Below are positions 17,136 to 24,323 of a stretch of DNA of 64,000 nucleotides, in pieces. Position numbers and translations under genes: made by a program. Source of the DNA: Saccharibacillus sacchari DSM 19268 (GTDB lineage Bacteria > Bacillota > Bacilli > Paenibacillales > Paenibacillaceae). The stretch lies in assembly GCF_000585395.1 (NCBI RefSeq), contig NZ_KK073875.1, positions 2,213,030-2,277,029 on the forward strand. The letters are read 5' to 3'. A model generated the notes under the pieces. That model saw only the letters and a list, made by a program, of their open reading frames with translations. It was not told where the DNA came from and made no database searches. Within the stretch, counting starts at the first letter, position 1; each line of letters begins with the position of its first letter.

Positions 17136-17357
17136 ATGTATAAAGTGCTTGCTTTGGCGCTTGTTGTTTTGGCTTGGGCCGGGACGGATATTGTAATGAC
17201 CACTCCCTCAATCGAGGTAAATGTTACGAACGCAACAGGCCATCACGGCGCGAGCATCAGCGAGTGGCAGGGGGATGATACGGTGATTACGGACGAATAC
17301 GGAAATCAATCTACGTTAGGTGAATTGAAATCGTATACGAGCGTGGTACTTCCCTGA
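17136..17357 (+). CDS. Small exported protein of unknown function
   Basis: A 73-residue protein that I do not recognise. Support for translation is a good ribosome site (GGAGG nine bases before the ATG) and a terminator right after the stop. Residues 1-22 form a signal peptide or membrane anchor (VLALALVVLAWAGTDIVM). The remaining 50 residues are polar and acidic with no cysteine, so a small secreted or surface-tethered protein is likely. It stands alone on the plus strand between the membrane AraC regulator and the DHA2 efflux pump, both on the minus strand. No function is inferred. Confidence 0.6.
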   Translation: MYKVLALALVVLAWAGTDIVMTTPSIEVNVTNATGHHGASISEWQGDDTVITDEYGNQSTLGELKSYTSVVLP

Positions 17358-17390
17358 CCGCGGAAGGCCGGAAAGATCCCATGACTAAAA

Positions 17391-17429
17391 AAGGAATCGT
17401 CGCAAAATGCCGACGATCCCTTCTTTTTT
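17391..17429. terminator. Bidirectional terminator between small protein and efflux pump
   Basis: AAGGAATCGTCG at 17391-17402 pairs, with one mismatch, with CGACGATCCCTT at 17411-17422. T-runs flank it on both strands (TTCTTTTTT on plus, TTTTTT on minus). It can end both the small exported protein gene and the convergent efflux gene. Confidence 0.8.
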
Positions 17430-17451
17430 CATGAGCTTTTTACGAGCTTTT

Positions 17452-18954
17452 TTATGAACGCGTACTTTCCGGCAGCACGGATGTCTTGCGGGCGATCCTT
17501 GTCAGAACCAGCCCCGCAATAATCAACACTGCCGCACCCGAAGCCAATACGACCGAGAACGAATGCTCGAATGCTTCTTTGGCCAGCCGGATCAACAGCT
17601 CCCCGCTGGCTTGAGGCAGGCTTTCCGCCGCCACCAAAGCGCCGTCCAAGCTGTCCGCTGCTCCTTGCACATCACGCAGCGTATCCGGCAGTGCAAGCGA
17701 AGCGGTATACGCGAACGACGCCAAGCTGCCCAGTACGGCGATACCGACCGCTCCGCCGAGTTCGAACGAGACTTCCTCGATCGAAGCGGCCATGCCTGCT
17801 TTTTCAGCCGGAGCCTGATTCATGATCGAGCTGGACGCAGATGACATGCCCGCGCCCAGGCCGAAGCCGATCACGATCATGCAGGCGATCTGCCAGATCC
17901 GGCCGGCGTCAAACAGCAGCAGGTACGCCGCCATGCCGGTTCCCGCAAGCAGCTGAGACAACAGAAGTACTTTGACCAGCTCCATCCGGTGCAGCAAACT
18001 GCCCACCAGCGGCCCCGCCAAGAAAGCGGCGATTGGCAGCGGAAGAAGAAACAATCCGGCTTGCAGCGGGGACAGTTCCATCACCAGTTGAAGCCTCTGG
18101 GTAAGCACGTATTCCAAACCGATCAGCGCGAACGAGGATAACAATGCCGTAACGGCGCCTGTGCTAAAGCGTTTATTGCGGAATAAGCCGAAATCGATCA
18201 GCGGAGCGCTGCTTTTCTTCTGCCGCTTGGCGAATACGATCAAAGCGAGAACGCCGACGACCGCGGTCAGCACGGCGATAACAATCGACCCGTTCGGCTT
18301 GGCAATCTCTTTTACCGCATACAGCACGCCCACCAATCCCAGCATGACCAAGGCAGACGAAGCAAAATCCCATTTTCTTCGCGCGGCGGCTTTCGCATGG
18401 GGCACGATGAAGATCGAAGCGATCAGCGCGACGATCACGACCGGGATATTGATCAGGAACACCGATCCCCAATAGAAATGTTCCAACAAAAATCCGCCCA
18501 CCAACGGTCCCAACCCGGCTCCGCCCGACGAGACGGACGCCCAGATCCCGATCGCCAGCATCCGCTCCTTTTCATCCGTGAACGTAAGCCGTATAATCGA
18601 CAGCGTCGCGGGCATCATCATTGCTGCGCCTACGGCGAGCAGCACGCGGGCCGCGATCAGCAGCGCCGGAACCGGCGAGAACGCCGCGACCAGCGAAGCC
18701 GCGCCGAATACGACCAAGCCCAGATTGAACAACCTTTTATGTCCGAGCCGATCTCCGAGCACGCCCATGGACGGCAGCAGGCCGGCCATGACGAGCGGAT
18801 AGGCGTTGACGATCCATAATTTTTCCGACGCGTTCGCCGACAACTCTCTCGTTAAGGTCGGAAGCGCGGTATAAAGCACGGTCATATCGATAACGATCAA
18901 AAATAAAGCGCTGGACACGATCGCCAGAATCAACCAGCGTTTTGCGTTTGCCAT
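17452..18954 (-). CDS. MFS multidrug efflux transporter, DHA2 (EmrB/QacA) family
   Basis: A 500-residue, 14-helix proton-driven exporter of the DHA2 family, likely for hydrophobic or cationic drugs. The ATG at 18954 has AAGGAGG nine bases upstream; the frame is open further without a ribosome site. Motif D1 region (FLIVIDMTVLYTALPTLTREL) lies in helix 1, motif A (GVLGDRLGHKRLFNLGL) near residue 70, and motif C-like glycines in helix 5 (GGAGLGPLVGGFLLEHF). It is divergent from a MerR-type regulator. The promoter between them has the 19 bp spacer and dyad typical of MerR control, so the pump should be induced by its own substrates. The arrangement is like Bmr/BmrR, though the pump family differs. 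Confidence 0.94.
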   Translation of the reverse strand: MANAKRWLILAIVSSALFLIVIDMTVLYTALPTLTRELSANASEKLWIVNAYPLVMAGLLPSMGVLGDRLGHKRLFNLGLVVFGAASLVAAFSPVPALLIAARVLLAVGAAMMMPATLSIIRLTFTDEKERMLAIGIWASVSSGGAGLGPLVGGFLLEHFYWGSVFLINIPVVIVALIASIFIVPHAKAAARRKWDFASSALVMLGLVGVLYAVKEIAKPNGSIVIAVLTAVVGVLALIVFAKRQKKSSAPLIDFGLFRNKRFSTGAVTALLSSFALIGLEYVLTQRLQLVMELSPLQAGLFLLPLPIAAFLAGPLVGSLLHRMELVKVLLLSQLLAGTGMAAYLLLFDAGRIWQIACMIVIGFGLGAGMSSASSSIMNQAPAEKAGMAASIEEVSFELGGAVGIAVLGSLASFAYTASLALPDTLRDVQGAADSLDGALVAAESLPQASGELLIRLAKEAFEHSFSVVLASGAAVLIIAGLVLTRIARKTSVLPESTRS

Positions 18955-19000
18955 GATGTGAAGCCTCCTTGATTTTTTCCCGTCGACGAGGTACATATTA

Positions 19001-19031
19001 AGCGTAAAGGTTGGAGCGGCTCCAAGGTCAA
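19001..19031 (-). promoter_or_regulatory. MerR-type promoter of the efflux gene
   Basis: Read on the minus strand there is a -35 box TTGACC (19031-19026) and a -10 box TACGCT (19006-19001), separated by 19 bases instead of 17. The 15-base palindrome TTGGAGCGGCTCCAA (19011-19025) fills the spacer. An overlong spacer holding a dyad is the hallmark of promoters activated by MerR proteins through DNA untwisting. The MerR-type gene is immediately divergent. Confidence 0.75.
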
Positions 19032-19071
19032 GCGAATTTTCGGCATGTATTTTTTTGAAGGAGGAAGCACC

Positions 19072-19905
19072 GTGCAGGAAGAAAAACTCACGATCGGCGA
19101 GATGTCCGACTACTGCGACGTCCCTGCAGACACGCTGCGTTATTACGATAAAATCGGCTTGTTCCGTCCGCTGCATATCGACCCGCAGAATGGCTATCGC
19201 TACTATTCCATCCTCCAATCCGAAGTGCTCGGCACGATCGTGGAGCTGCGGCGGGTCGGCTTTTCGATCGAGGAGATTCGTTTATTCATGCAGAACCGGC
19301 GTCTCGATCAGTCGATCGGATTGCTGGAACAGGCCGTGCAGCGAATCGACCGGCAGGCCGCCGACCTTAAACGCATCTCGCGCACGTTGAAAAGCCGGAT
19401 GAAGCATATTCAGTCTTTTCAGACCGACTACGCGGAATCCGACTTCATCATCCGCAAACTGCCCAAGCGCAAATTCTGGGTACTGCCGGACCGGATCGAT
19501 ATACAGAATAAAGAGGCGGTGTCCTACGGATTTTTGGAATTGGAAAAAAAGCTGCACGATACCCTACCGTTTCTTGCAGGCAACGAGATCGGATTTTTTG
19601 CGGAGCAATCAAGCCTTGCCTTTCCGTTAAATCCGGCCGAACTCGCAAAGGCGAGCGCGCTGTTCACCTTCGTTCAAGGTCGGAGAAACGCGGGGGCGCA
19701 GGAAGCTCCAGCCGGAGACTACGCCTGTACGCGGTATACGGGGCATGACTTCGAAGATTATGCGGACGGATTGGAAAAGTTGCTTCGTTATGTGCACGCC
19801 GAAGGGTTAGAAGCCAAAAGCGGCGCTTGGAGCATTATTCAGATCGATATCTCGCTCACCGAGCAATCGGACGAGGCGGTGTATGAGGTGCAGATTCTGG
19901 TGTGA
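19072..19905 (+). CDS. MerR-family regulator with GyrI-like effector domain (BmrR-like)
   Basis: A 277-residue transcription activator. I chose the GTG at 19072 because GAAGGAGG lies just upstream; the ATG at 19045 has no ribosome site. The N-terminal winged helix reads LTIGEMSDYCDVPADTLRYY then DKIGLFRPLHIDPQNGYRYY. A coiled-coil dimer helix follows (about residues 80-120). The C-terminal part (from about 130) is a GyrI-like ligand-binding domain with KRKFWVLPDRIDI and the late EVQIL strand. This is the architecture of BmrR, which binds hydrophobic cations. It is divergent from the DHA2 efflux gene and its dyad lies in that gene's promoter, so the target is clear. Confidence 0.92.
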   Translation: MQEEKLTIGEMSDYCDVPADTLRYYDKIGLFRPLHIDPQNGYRYYSILQSEVLGTIVELRRVGFSIEEIRLFMQNRRLDQSIGLLEQAVQRIDRQAADLKRISRTLKSRMKHIQSFQTDYAESDFIIRKLPKRKFWVLPDRIDIQNKEAVSYGFLELEKKLHDTLPFLAGNEIGFFAEQSSLAFPLNPAELAKASALFTFVQGRRNAGAQEAPAGDYACTRYTGHDFEDYADGLEKLLRYVHAEGLEAKSGAWSIIQIDISLTEQSDEAVYEVQILV

Positions 19906-19920
19906 AGCCGATATAGTCGA

Positions 19921-19968
19921 CAAAAAAACCGCCGCTTGCCCGCAAAGGGCGAACGACGGTCTTTTTTT
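19921..19968. terminator. Bidirectional terminator between merR-type and iscA-type genes
   Basis: ACCGCCGCTTGCCC at about 19928-19941 pairs with GGGCGAACGACGGT at 19947-19960 around a short loop, with two mismatches. Runs of seven A upstream and seven T downstream make it work on both strands, as expected between convergent genes. Confidence 0.8.
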
Positions 19969-19980
19969 CCATCTGAAGGC

Positions 19981-20304
19981 CTATTCCGCGCGCACGTCCG
20001 TCACCCGCATATTTCGGCTGAACACCGCGCCGTCGCTGGACAGCTTGAACGACGGGTAATCTCGGTCCGCTTCCAGCTTCATGAGCGGATCGAACTGCTG
20101 CTCCTGCTGGCGGTCGGTCCACACTTCGAACGTATCCGACTCCACCGCGATATCCGTATCCCACGGCTTGTCCGCGATCTGAAGCGTCACGACGCCGTTG
20201 CATCCGCAATTGATCGTATCGTAGACGAGCCGCAAGGTACCGGGACGCTCGCCGATTTTGGATTTGATCTGATTTTCCGTGTAATCGTCCATTTGAAGGC
20301 GCAT
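19981..20304 (-). CDS. HesB/IscA-like iron-sulfur cluster biosynthesis family protein
   Basis: A 107-residue member of the HesB/YadR/YfhF-type iron-sulfur family (YqkB-like in Gram-positive bacteria), with the compact beta-rich fold of IscA relatives. Visible features are the RLVYDTINCGCNGVVTLQI segment at residues 25-44, with its Cys-Gly-Cys pair, and the beta strands after it. The third conserved cysteine of true A-type carriers near the C-terminus is not present, so cluster transfer by this protein is unproven. The start ATG has GAGGAGGG nine bases upstream. It stands alone between the MerR gene (convergent) and an AT-rich islet. Confidence 0.85.
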   Translation of the reverse strand: MRLQMDDYTENQIKSKIGERPGTLRLVYDTINCGCNGVVTLQIADKPWDTDIAVESDTFEVWTDRQQEQQFDPLMKLEADRDYPSFKLSSDGAVFSRNMRVTDVRAE

Positions 20305-20471
20305 GAATGATTTCCCTCCTCATTTAATATGATGATTCTTTTATTATTAGGTTGTTTATGATTAAAAAGCAATTTTTCACAACATATTAATCACGAAATT
20401 CTTTTGTATTTTATGATAATAAATAACATTAATTATCATTTAATGCAATTAAAAAGAAAGGTGATGTCTAA

Positions 20472-21218
20472 ATGAAAATATCAAAATCAGCAAAAAAATT
20501 TGTGCTTCTTAGGGCGTGTACGCAAACTCAACGCCGTGCATCTTGACCTGTCTTTTCGCCCTCTTCTGCGTCATTTTCCCTTGACGTGCCCCGGCACGCC
20601 TTCGGAAAAATTCCTTGCTGAGAACGAAAATCCAGCTCAATCTGCTCCCGACGGAGTTTGCGTACACGCCCTAGTTTAATCATTCTTCCGCTCACTTTCT
20701 CTTTGGTACCTGCCGACGCGAATGCAGTGCGATACTCAGGAGGTAGAACAAGTGCAATATTTAATGCTTGGTATTCTGACTCTATTCATTCTTATGGTTA
20801 TGCAGGTTGGATTGATGAAGCCCGTTTTACATGGAACCCTGTTTCCTCAAACATTGAAATAACAAGAGTAATTTCTTCAAACGGAACTCCAGATAAATAC
20901 TATGCCGGGGTAGGTACAGATCCTTTTACCGCTGGAGGACATAATGGTTATAAAAAGTCTGCTTCTGGTAGTTATGTTGTTGCAGGAAATAATGAGACAT
21001 GGGCCTATAGCGCTGTGAGCATTTATCAAAATGCTATAACTTTCATGAATCTATCAGATGCAGAAATTCAGAGTACAATTGAACATGAAATGGGGCACTC
21101 TCTAGGGTTAGATCATACTCCTTCGAATGGACCAAACTCAATTATGAAAAGTCTTAGACAAAGTATAAAACCAACTACTTATGATATTTCTGAAGTTCGA
21201 GCAAAATGGGGAAATTAA
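20472..21218 (+). pseudogene. Secreted metzincin metalloprotease, signal peptide split by a MITE
   Basis: A zinc metalloprotease of the matrixin-like (metzincin) type. The zinc site HEMGHSLGLDH (three histidines and catalytic Glu) and a Met-turn (NSIMKS) are intact near the C-terminus. The original start is the ATG at 20472, after GAAAGGTGATG; it codes MKISKSAKKFVLL and then meets a 160 bp MITE (20512-20671), where the frame stops. Removing the element and one TA copy joins it exactly to SLIILPLTFSLVPADANA, giving a full signal peptide with an ANA cleavage site and a 194-residue protein. A TTG at 20658 inside the element's end could restart in frame with Leu-Arg-Thr-Arg before the same hydrophobic core, but its ribosome site is poorly spaced. 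So it may be dead or weakly expressed. Both this gene and its neighbour are AT-rich compared with surroundings. Confidence 0.85.
20512..20671 (+). mobile_element. 160 bp MITE, copy 1, inserted in the metalloprotease gene
   Basis: A non-coding element with terminal inverted repeats GGGCGTGTACGCAAACTC and GAGTTTGCGTACACGCCC. It is flanked on each side by TA (20510-20511 and 20672-20673), consistent with a TA target duplication. A second copy of exactly the same length lies inverted at 39145-39304, differing at roughly a dozen positions. TA duplications and short inverted ends fit a non-autonomous relative of IS630/Tc1-type or some IS5-type elements; the parent transposase gene is not in the window. 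Confidence 0.92.
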
Positions 21219-21240
21219 ACTATAGTGAGGAGTGAACATC

Positions 21241-21858
21241 GTGAAAAAAAAATCTAGATGGACAATTTATGCTGTTCTGATTGCAATTCTTTTGACTAGC
21301 GGCGGCCTCTTTTACTTTAATCACCAAAAATCCGAAAATGAACAAGCTTCGTTACCCTATACGGACGTTATTGAGTTTTCTTCGAGTACATGGTTGTTTG
21401 ATACTCCTAAAGAATTAGATGAAGTAGTAGACTTAGTAATCGTAGGATCTGCCGTAACCGATTTCTCAGAAAGAGATCATCAAATTACAACTTATGAAGG
21501 AGGAGAAATTCAAGATTTTTATACCAAAACAAAAGTAAGAATAGATCGAATCCTCAAAAAACCGACAGACTTTGCTGAAGATCAAACCGAAATGACAATC
21601 CTTGAACCTGTAAGCATTGAAAATGGACAAAAGTTGACTCGTGATAACTATATCGAACTGCAAAAAGACGATCAAAGTATCATATTTTTAAAGAAAAATT
21701 CTTTTGGCGATTATTTTTTAGTAAATCGAAACCGAGGAAAAATTAGTTTACTTGATGAAGATCCTCAACTTTCTATCCAAACTTTTGAAGAATCAGAGTT
21801 ATCAGAATATGAAAAATTCCGAAACGAAGCACTTGACTTTTATAAATTAAGCAATTGA
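21241..21858 (+). CDS. Membrane-anchored protein of unknown function, coupled to the metalloprotease
   Basis: A protein of about 205 residues that I do not recognise. I chose the GTG at 21241 because GAGGAG lies eight bases before it; a GTG nine bases earlier overlaps that site. A single N-terminal membrane anchor (IYAVLIAILLTSGGLFYF) follows three lysines. The outside part is rich in Asp, Glu and Lys, with a core of predicted strands: VDLVIVGSAVTDFSERDH, TKTKVRIDRILKKP, and SIIFLKKNSFGDYFLV. This pattern (a resistance-like beta domain carrying a transferred signal) occurs in many uncharacterised surface proteins. It starts 22 bases after the protease stop and shares the same low GC content, so the two genes probably arrived together. 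A role in controlling or anchoring the protease is possible but unproven. Confidence 0.75.
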   Translation: MKKKSRWTIYAVLIAILLTSGGLFYFNHQKSENEQASLPYTDVIEFSSSTWLFDTPKELDEVVDLVIVGSAVTDFSERDHQITTYEGGEIQDFYTKTKVRIDRILKKPTDFAEDQTEMTILEPVSIENGQKLTRDNYIELQKDDQSIIFLKKNSFGDYFLVNRNRGKISLLDEDPQLSIQTFEESELSEYEKFRNEALDFYKLSN

Positions 21859-21880
21859 ATCAATGTGAACGTTCACTTTA

Positions 21881-21918
21881 AAAGGAACGGGTTATTTCAT
21901 TTAAGACCCGTTCTTTTT
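21881..21918 (+). terminator. Terminator after the metalloprotease islet
   Basis: AAAGGAACGGGT at about 21881-21892 pairs, with one bulge, with ACCCGTTCT at 21906-21914, and a T-run follows to 21918. It closes the two-gene AT-rich islet. The convergent AraC gene lies beyond. Confidence 0.75.
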
Positions 21919-21980
21919 GATGCAAAGATATTATTTTCAAATCCCTAATCTGATCAATAAAAATTTTCACTTTCAGCACC

Positions 21981-22817
21981 TCACCCCTTTTTCCGATAAA
22001 AAAGCGGCGCCCGCCCCGTCACTTCTTTGAACACCCGTCCGAAATGCGTCACGCTCCCGAATCCGACTTTCCGCGCGATGACGTTCACCTTGAGCGACGA
22101 TCCCAGCAGCAGCGTGATCGCTTCCTTCACCCGCACGCTGTTCACGTATTCCACGAACGTAAATCCCGTCGCTTCTTTAAAAGAACGGCTGATGGAATAC
22201 GGACTCACGTACAGCCGCTCCGCCAAGCGCTCCAGCGTCAATTCCTCCATGTAATGCTCGTTGATATACCGCACCACTTCGAAGATTCGCTCGTGCATCG
22301 GATTCGACGCCGCTGGCGGCTCTTTCTCCTCAACGGGCAGCTGGCGGCAGCAAGCAATAAGCAGCTGCATCGTCAGCGCCCGGGCGTAGTCCACGTATCC
22401 CGGCTGCTCCTCTTGCATTTCGCGCATCATCTGCTCCGCCAACGCGTCGATTGCGGCGGATATATAAGTCCCTTTTTTCAACAATACATAATCCCGCTCG
22501 AACAACGGACGCAGCCCTTCGGCTCTCGAAGCACCGTCCGCAGTCAAATATCGCTCGTGTACATTGACCACCAACCGCTCGTAATCCGGCGTCTCGGCGT
22601 TCGTCGTCCGGTGCAGCACGTTCGGCGCCACGACGACGATATCCCCTTCCTCAATCACGAACGTGCGGTCTTTGATAAAAAACTTCCGCTGCCCGTCCAT
22701 CATGTAAAAAAACTCGTACGTCGCATGGAAATGGCTGGTCGTCATCCGATAACTTGGCCCATTCCGGTAATGCACCAAAAACGTCTCGTTTCCATTGTCG
22801 TAATACAGTTCTTCCAT
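21981..22817 (-). CDS. AraC-family transcriptional regulator with cupin sensor domain
   Basis: A regulator of about 278 residues. I chose the ATG at 22817 because AGAGGCGAG lies just upstream; ATGs further out have poorer sites. The N-terminal half is a cupin-type sugar-sensing domain (MTTSHFHATYEFFYMMDGQR, then IEEGDIVVVAPNVLHRT). The C-terminal 100 residues form the paired AraC helix-turn-helix (LERLAERLYVSPYSISRSFK and VNVIARKVGFGSVTHFGRVF). It is divergent from the GH105 hydrolase gene, 187 bases away, and most likely activates it in response to a pectin- or ulvan-derived sugar. Confidence 0.93.
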   Translation of the reverse strand: MEELYYDNGNETFLVHYRNGPSYRMTTSHFHATYEFFYMMDGQRKFFIKDRTFVIEEGDIVVVAPNVLHRTTNAETPDYERLVVNVHERYLTADGASRAEGLRPLFERDYVLLKKGTYISAAIDALAEQMMREMQEEQPGYVDYARALTMQLLIACCRQLPVEEKEPPAASNPMHERIFEVVRYINEHYMEELTLERLAERLYVSPYSISRSFKEATGFTFVEYVNSVRVKEAITLLLGSSLKVNVIARKVGFGSVTHFGRVFKEVTGRAPLFYRKKG

Positions 22818-22945
22818 GCGCTCGCCTCTTCCCGTTTCCGACTTTTCTTCCATTATAAATGTCCGACGAATGATCGCAAGATCCAAGAAGAATTCACGAA
22901 TTTACGCAAAATATGTACAGTTCGTTGTGCTACGATAATCGCATA

Positions 22946-22959
22946 TAATAACGCTTACA
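22946..22959. promoter_or_regulatory. Candidate cre site upstream of the GH105 gene
   Basis: On the minus strand these bases read TGTAAGCGTTATTA, which differs at one position from the Gram-positive catabolite-control consensus (TGWAARCGYTWNCW). It lies 46 bases upstream of the GH105 start, so binding of CcpA could repress the hydrolase when glucose is present. Match by eye only. Confidence 0.5.
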
Positions 22960-23004
22960 TCATAAAGAGCACACCCCAAATTCGATGAAAACGGAGCGAA
23001 CCCA

Positions 23005-24156
23005 ATGAAATTAAAAACGGAAAAGGTTGACCTGAAAGTCCTGATCGAACGCGTGACCGACTACACCCTCGACATGGATCTGACCTGGGATTGGCCTTGC
23101 GGCGTCGCGTATTACGGCGTCAGCCGGGCTTACGAAGCGACAGGCAACAAACGTTACCTGGAACGCATGGTCGCTTGGGTAGACGAATATATCGAAGCGG
23201 GCCTGCCCCCGGTCTGGACGGTCAACGCCTGCGCGATGGGCCATATGCTGCTGACGCTGTACGCCGAGACGAAGGAACAGAAATATCTGGATCTGATCCT
23301 GAGCAAAATCGAATATTTGGAAAAAGACGCGCTCCGCTTCGGCGACCGGGTGCTTCAACATACGGTGTCGGCGAAAAACGATTTCCCCGAGCAGGCTTGG
23401 GCGGACACGCTGTTCATGGCGGCTTATTTCCTGCTGCGCGCAGGCGTCATGCTGGAGCGCAAAGACCTGATCGACGACGCGCTGCATCAGTATTTCTGGC
23501 ATATCAATTACCTTCAGGACGAGGAAAACGCTCTGTGGTACCACGGCTACAACAACATCAAGCAGGATCATATGTCCGGCCTGCACTGGGCGCGGGCGAA
23601 CGCGTGGGGCGCGTACACGATGGCTCGCGCCGCGCGCGGCCTGCCCGAAGCGTATCTGTATCCGCCGATGATGCACATCTGGAGCTCGCTGCGCGACCAG
23701 CTGGCCGCGATCAAAAAGCTGCAAAAAGACGACGGTTTATGGGGCACGGTGCTTGACTACCCGGATGCGTACGGCGAAGTCTCCGCCACCGCCGGAATCG
23801 CCGCAGCCATGGTGCTTCAAGGCAATCCGCTGCACGGCAAATACGTGCAAAAAGCGCTCGACGGCGTCATCGCCAACATTACTGAAAAAGGCCGCGTGCT
23901 GAACGTATCCGGCGGCACCGCCGTTATGAACGATATCGCGGGCTATCTCGGCATTGATCGCAAATGGGCGCAGGGCTGGGGCCAAGGACTCGCGCTGGCG
24001 CTGCTGACAGCCGTGCTGGAGAATCAGGAGCAGGAGCGGAAGATCGCGGAGAATCGGGGAAAAGCCTCGTCTGGTGCAGGCGAGAGCGCCAAGTCGGACG
24101 ATAAACCGGAAAAGACGCCTCAGCCCGCCGCAAGCGGTTCGAAAACGGACAAGTAA
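23005..24156 (+). CDS. Unsaturated rhamnogalacturonyl hydrolase-type enzyme, GH105
   Basis: A 383-residue cytoplasmic (no signal peptide) six-hairpin hydrolase of family GH105 (YteR/YesR group). It removes unsaturated uronic acid from the end of oligosaccharides made by pectate- or rhamnogalacturonan-lyases. The (alpha/alpha)6 barrel is visible along the sequence. The conserved segments are GVAYYGVSRAYEATGNKRYL near residue 32, QAWADTLFMAAYFLLR at about 130 (with the catalytic Asp), GLHWARANAWGAYTMARA around 198, and SATAGIAAAMVLQG near 257. After residue 345 there is an unusual charged, low-complexity tail of about 38 residues rich in Lys, Ser, Ala and Pro, which family members normally lack. 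A GGAG ribosome site precedes the ATG. The divergent AraC gene is the likely regulator. Confidence 0.93.
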   Translation: MKLKTEKVDLKVLIERVTDYTLDMDLTWDWPCGVAYYGVSRAYEATGNKRYLERMVAWVDEYIEAGLPPVWTVNACAMGHMLLTLYAETKEQKYLDLILSKIEYLEKDALRFGDRVLQHTVSAKNDFPEQAWADTLFMAAYFLLRAGVMLERKDLIDDALHQYFWHINYLQDEENALWYHGYNNIKQDHMSGLHWARANAWGAYTMARAARGLPEAYLYPPMMHIWSSLRDQLAAIKKLQKDDGLWGTVLDYPDAYGEVSATAGIAAAMVLQGNPLHGKYVQKALDGVIANITEKGRVLNVSGGTAVMNDIAGYLGIDRKWAQGWGQGLALALLTAVLENQEQERKIAENRGKASSGAGESAKSDDKPEKTPQPAASGSKTDK

Positions 24157-24200
24157 ACCCGCAGATTCCGGATTCTATTTGTTTGCATAACGAACAAAAA

Positions 24201-24236
24201 ACCGAAGCCGCTCAAAACGAGCGATTTCGGTTTTTC
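24201..24236 (+). terminator. Terminator after the GH105 gene
   Basis: ACCGAA (24201-24206) pairs with TTCGGT (24226-24231) and CGCTC with GAGCG inside, followed by a T-run. A-runs precede the stem, so it could also act on the convergent MMPL gene. Confidence 0.75.
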
Positions 24237-24323
24237 GATTTTTCTCCGTCCCTGCCGCTGCGCAGTTTAAAGGACGCGTTTTTCGCCTCTTTTTCTTGCT
24301 TTTTCACTATCGGCCTTGCTGGA

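Noticed and set aside
18955-19218. 88-residue extension of the efflux pump
   Set aside because: It overlaps the divergent MerR gene and its promoter; the ATG at 18954 has an AAGGAGG site and begins the family's normal N-terminus.
20187-20372. Minus-strand 61-codon frame overlapping the HesB-like gene start
   Set aside because: It is out of frame with the supported gene, has no ribosome site and covers AT-rich promoter DNA.
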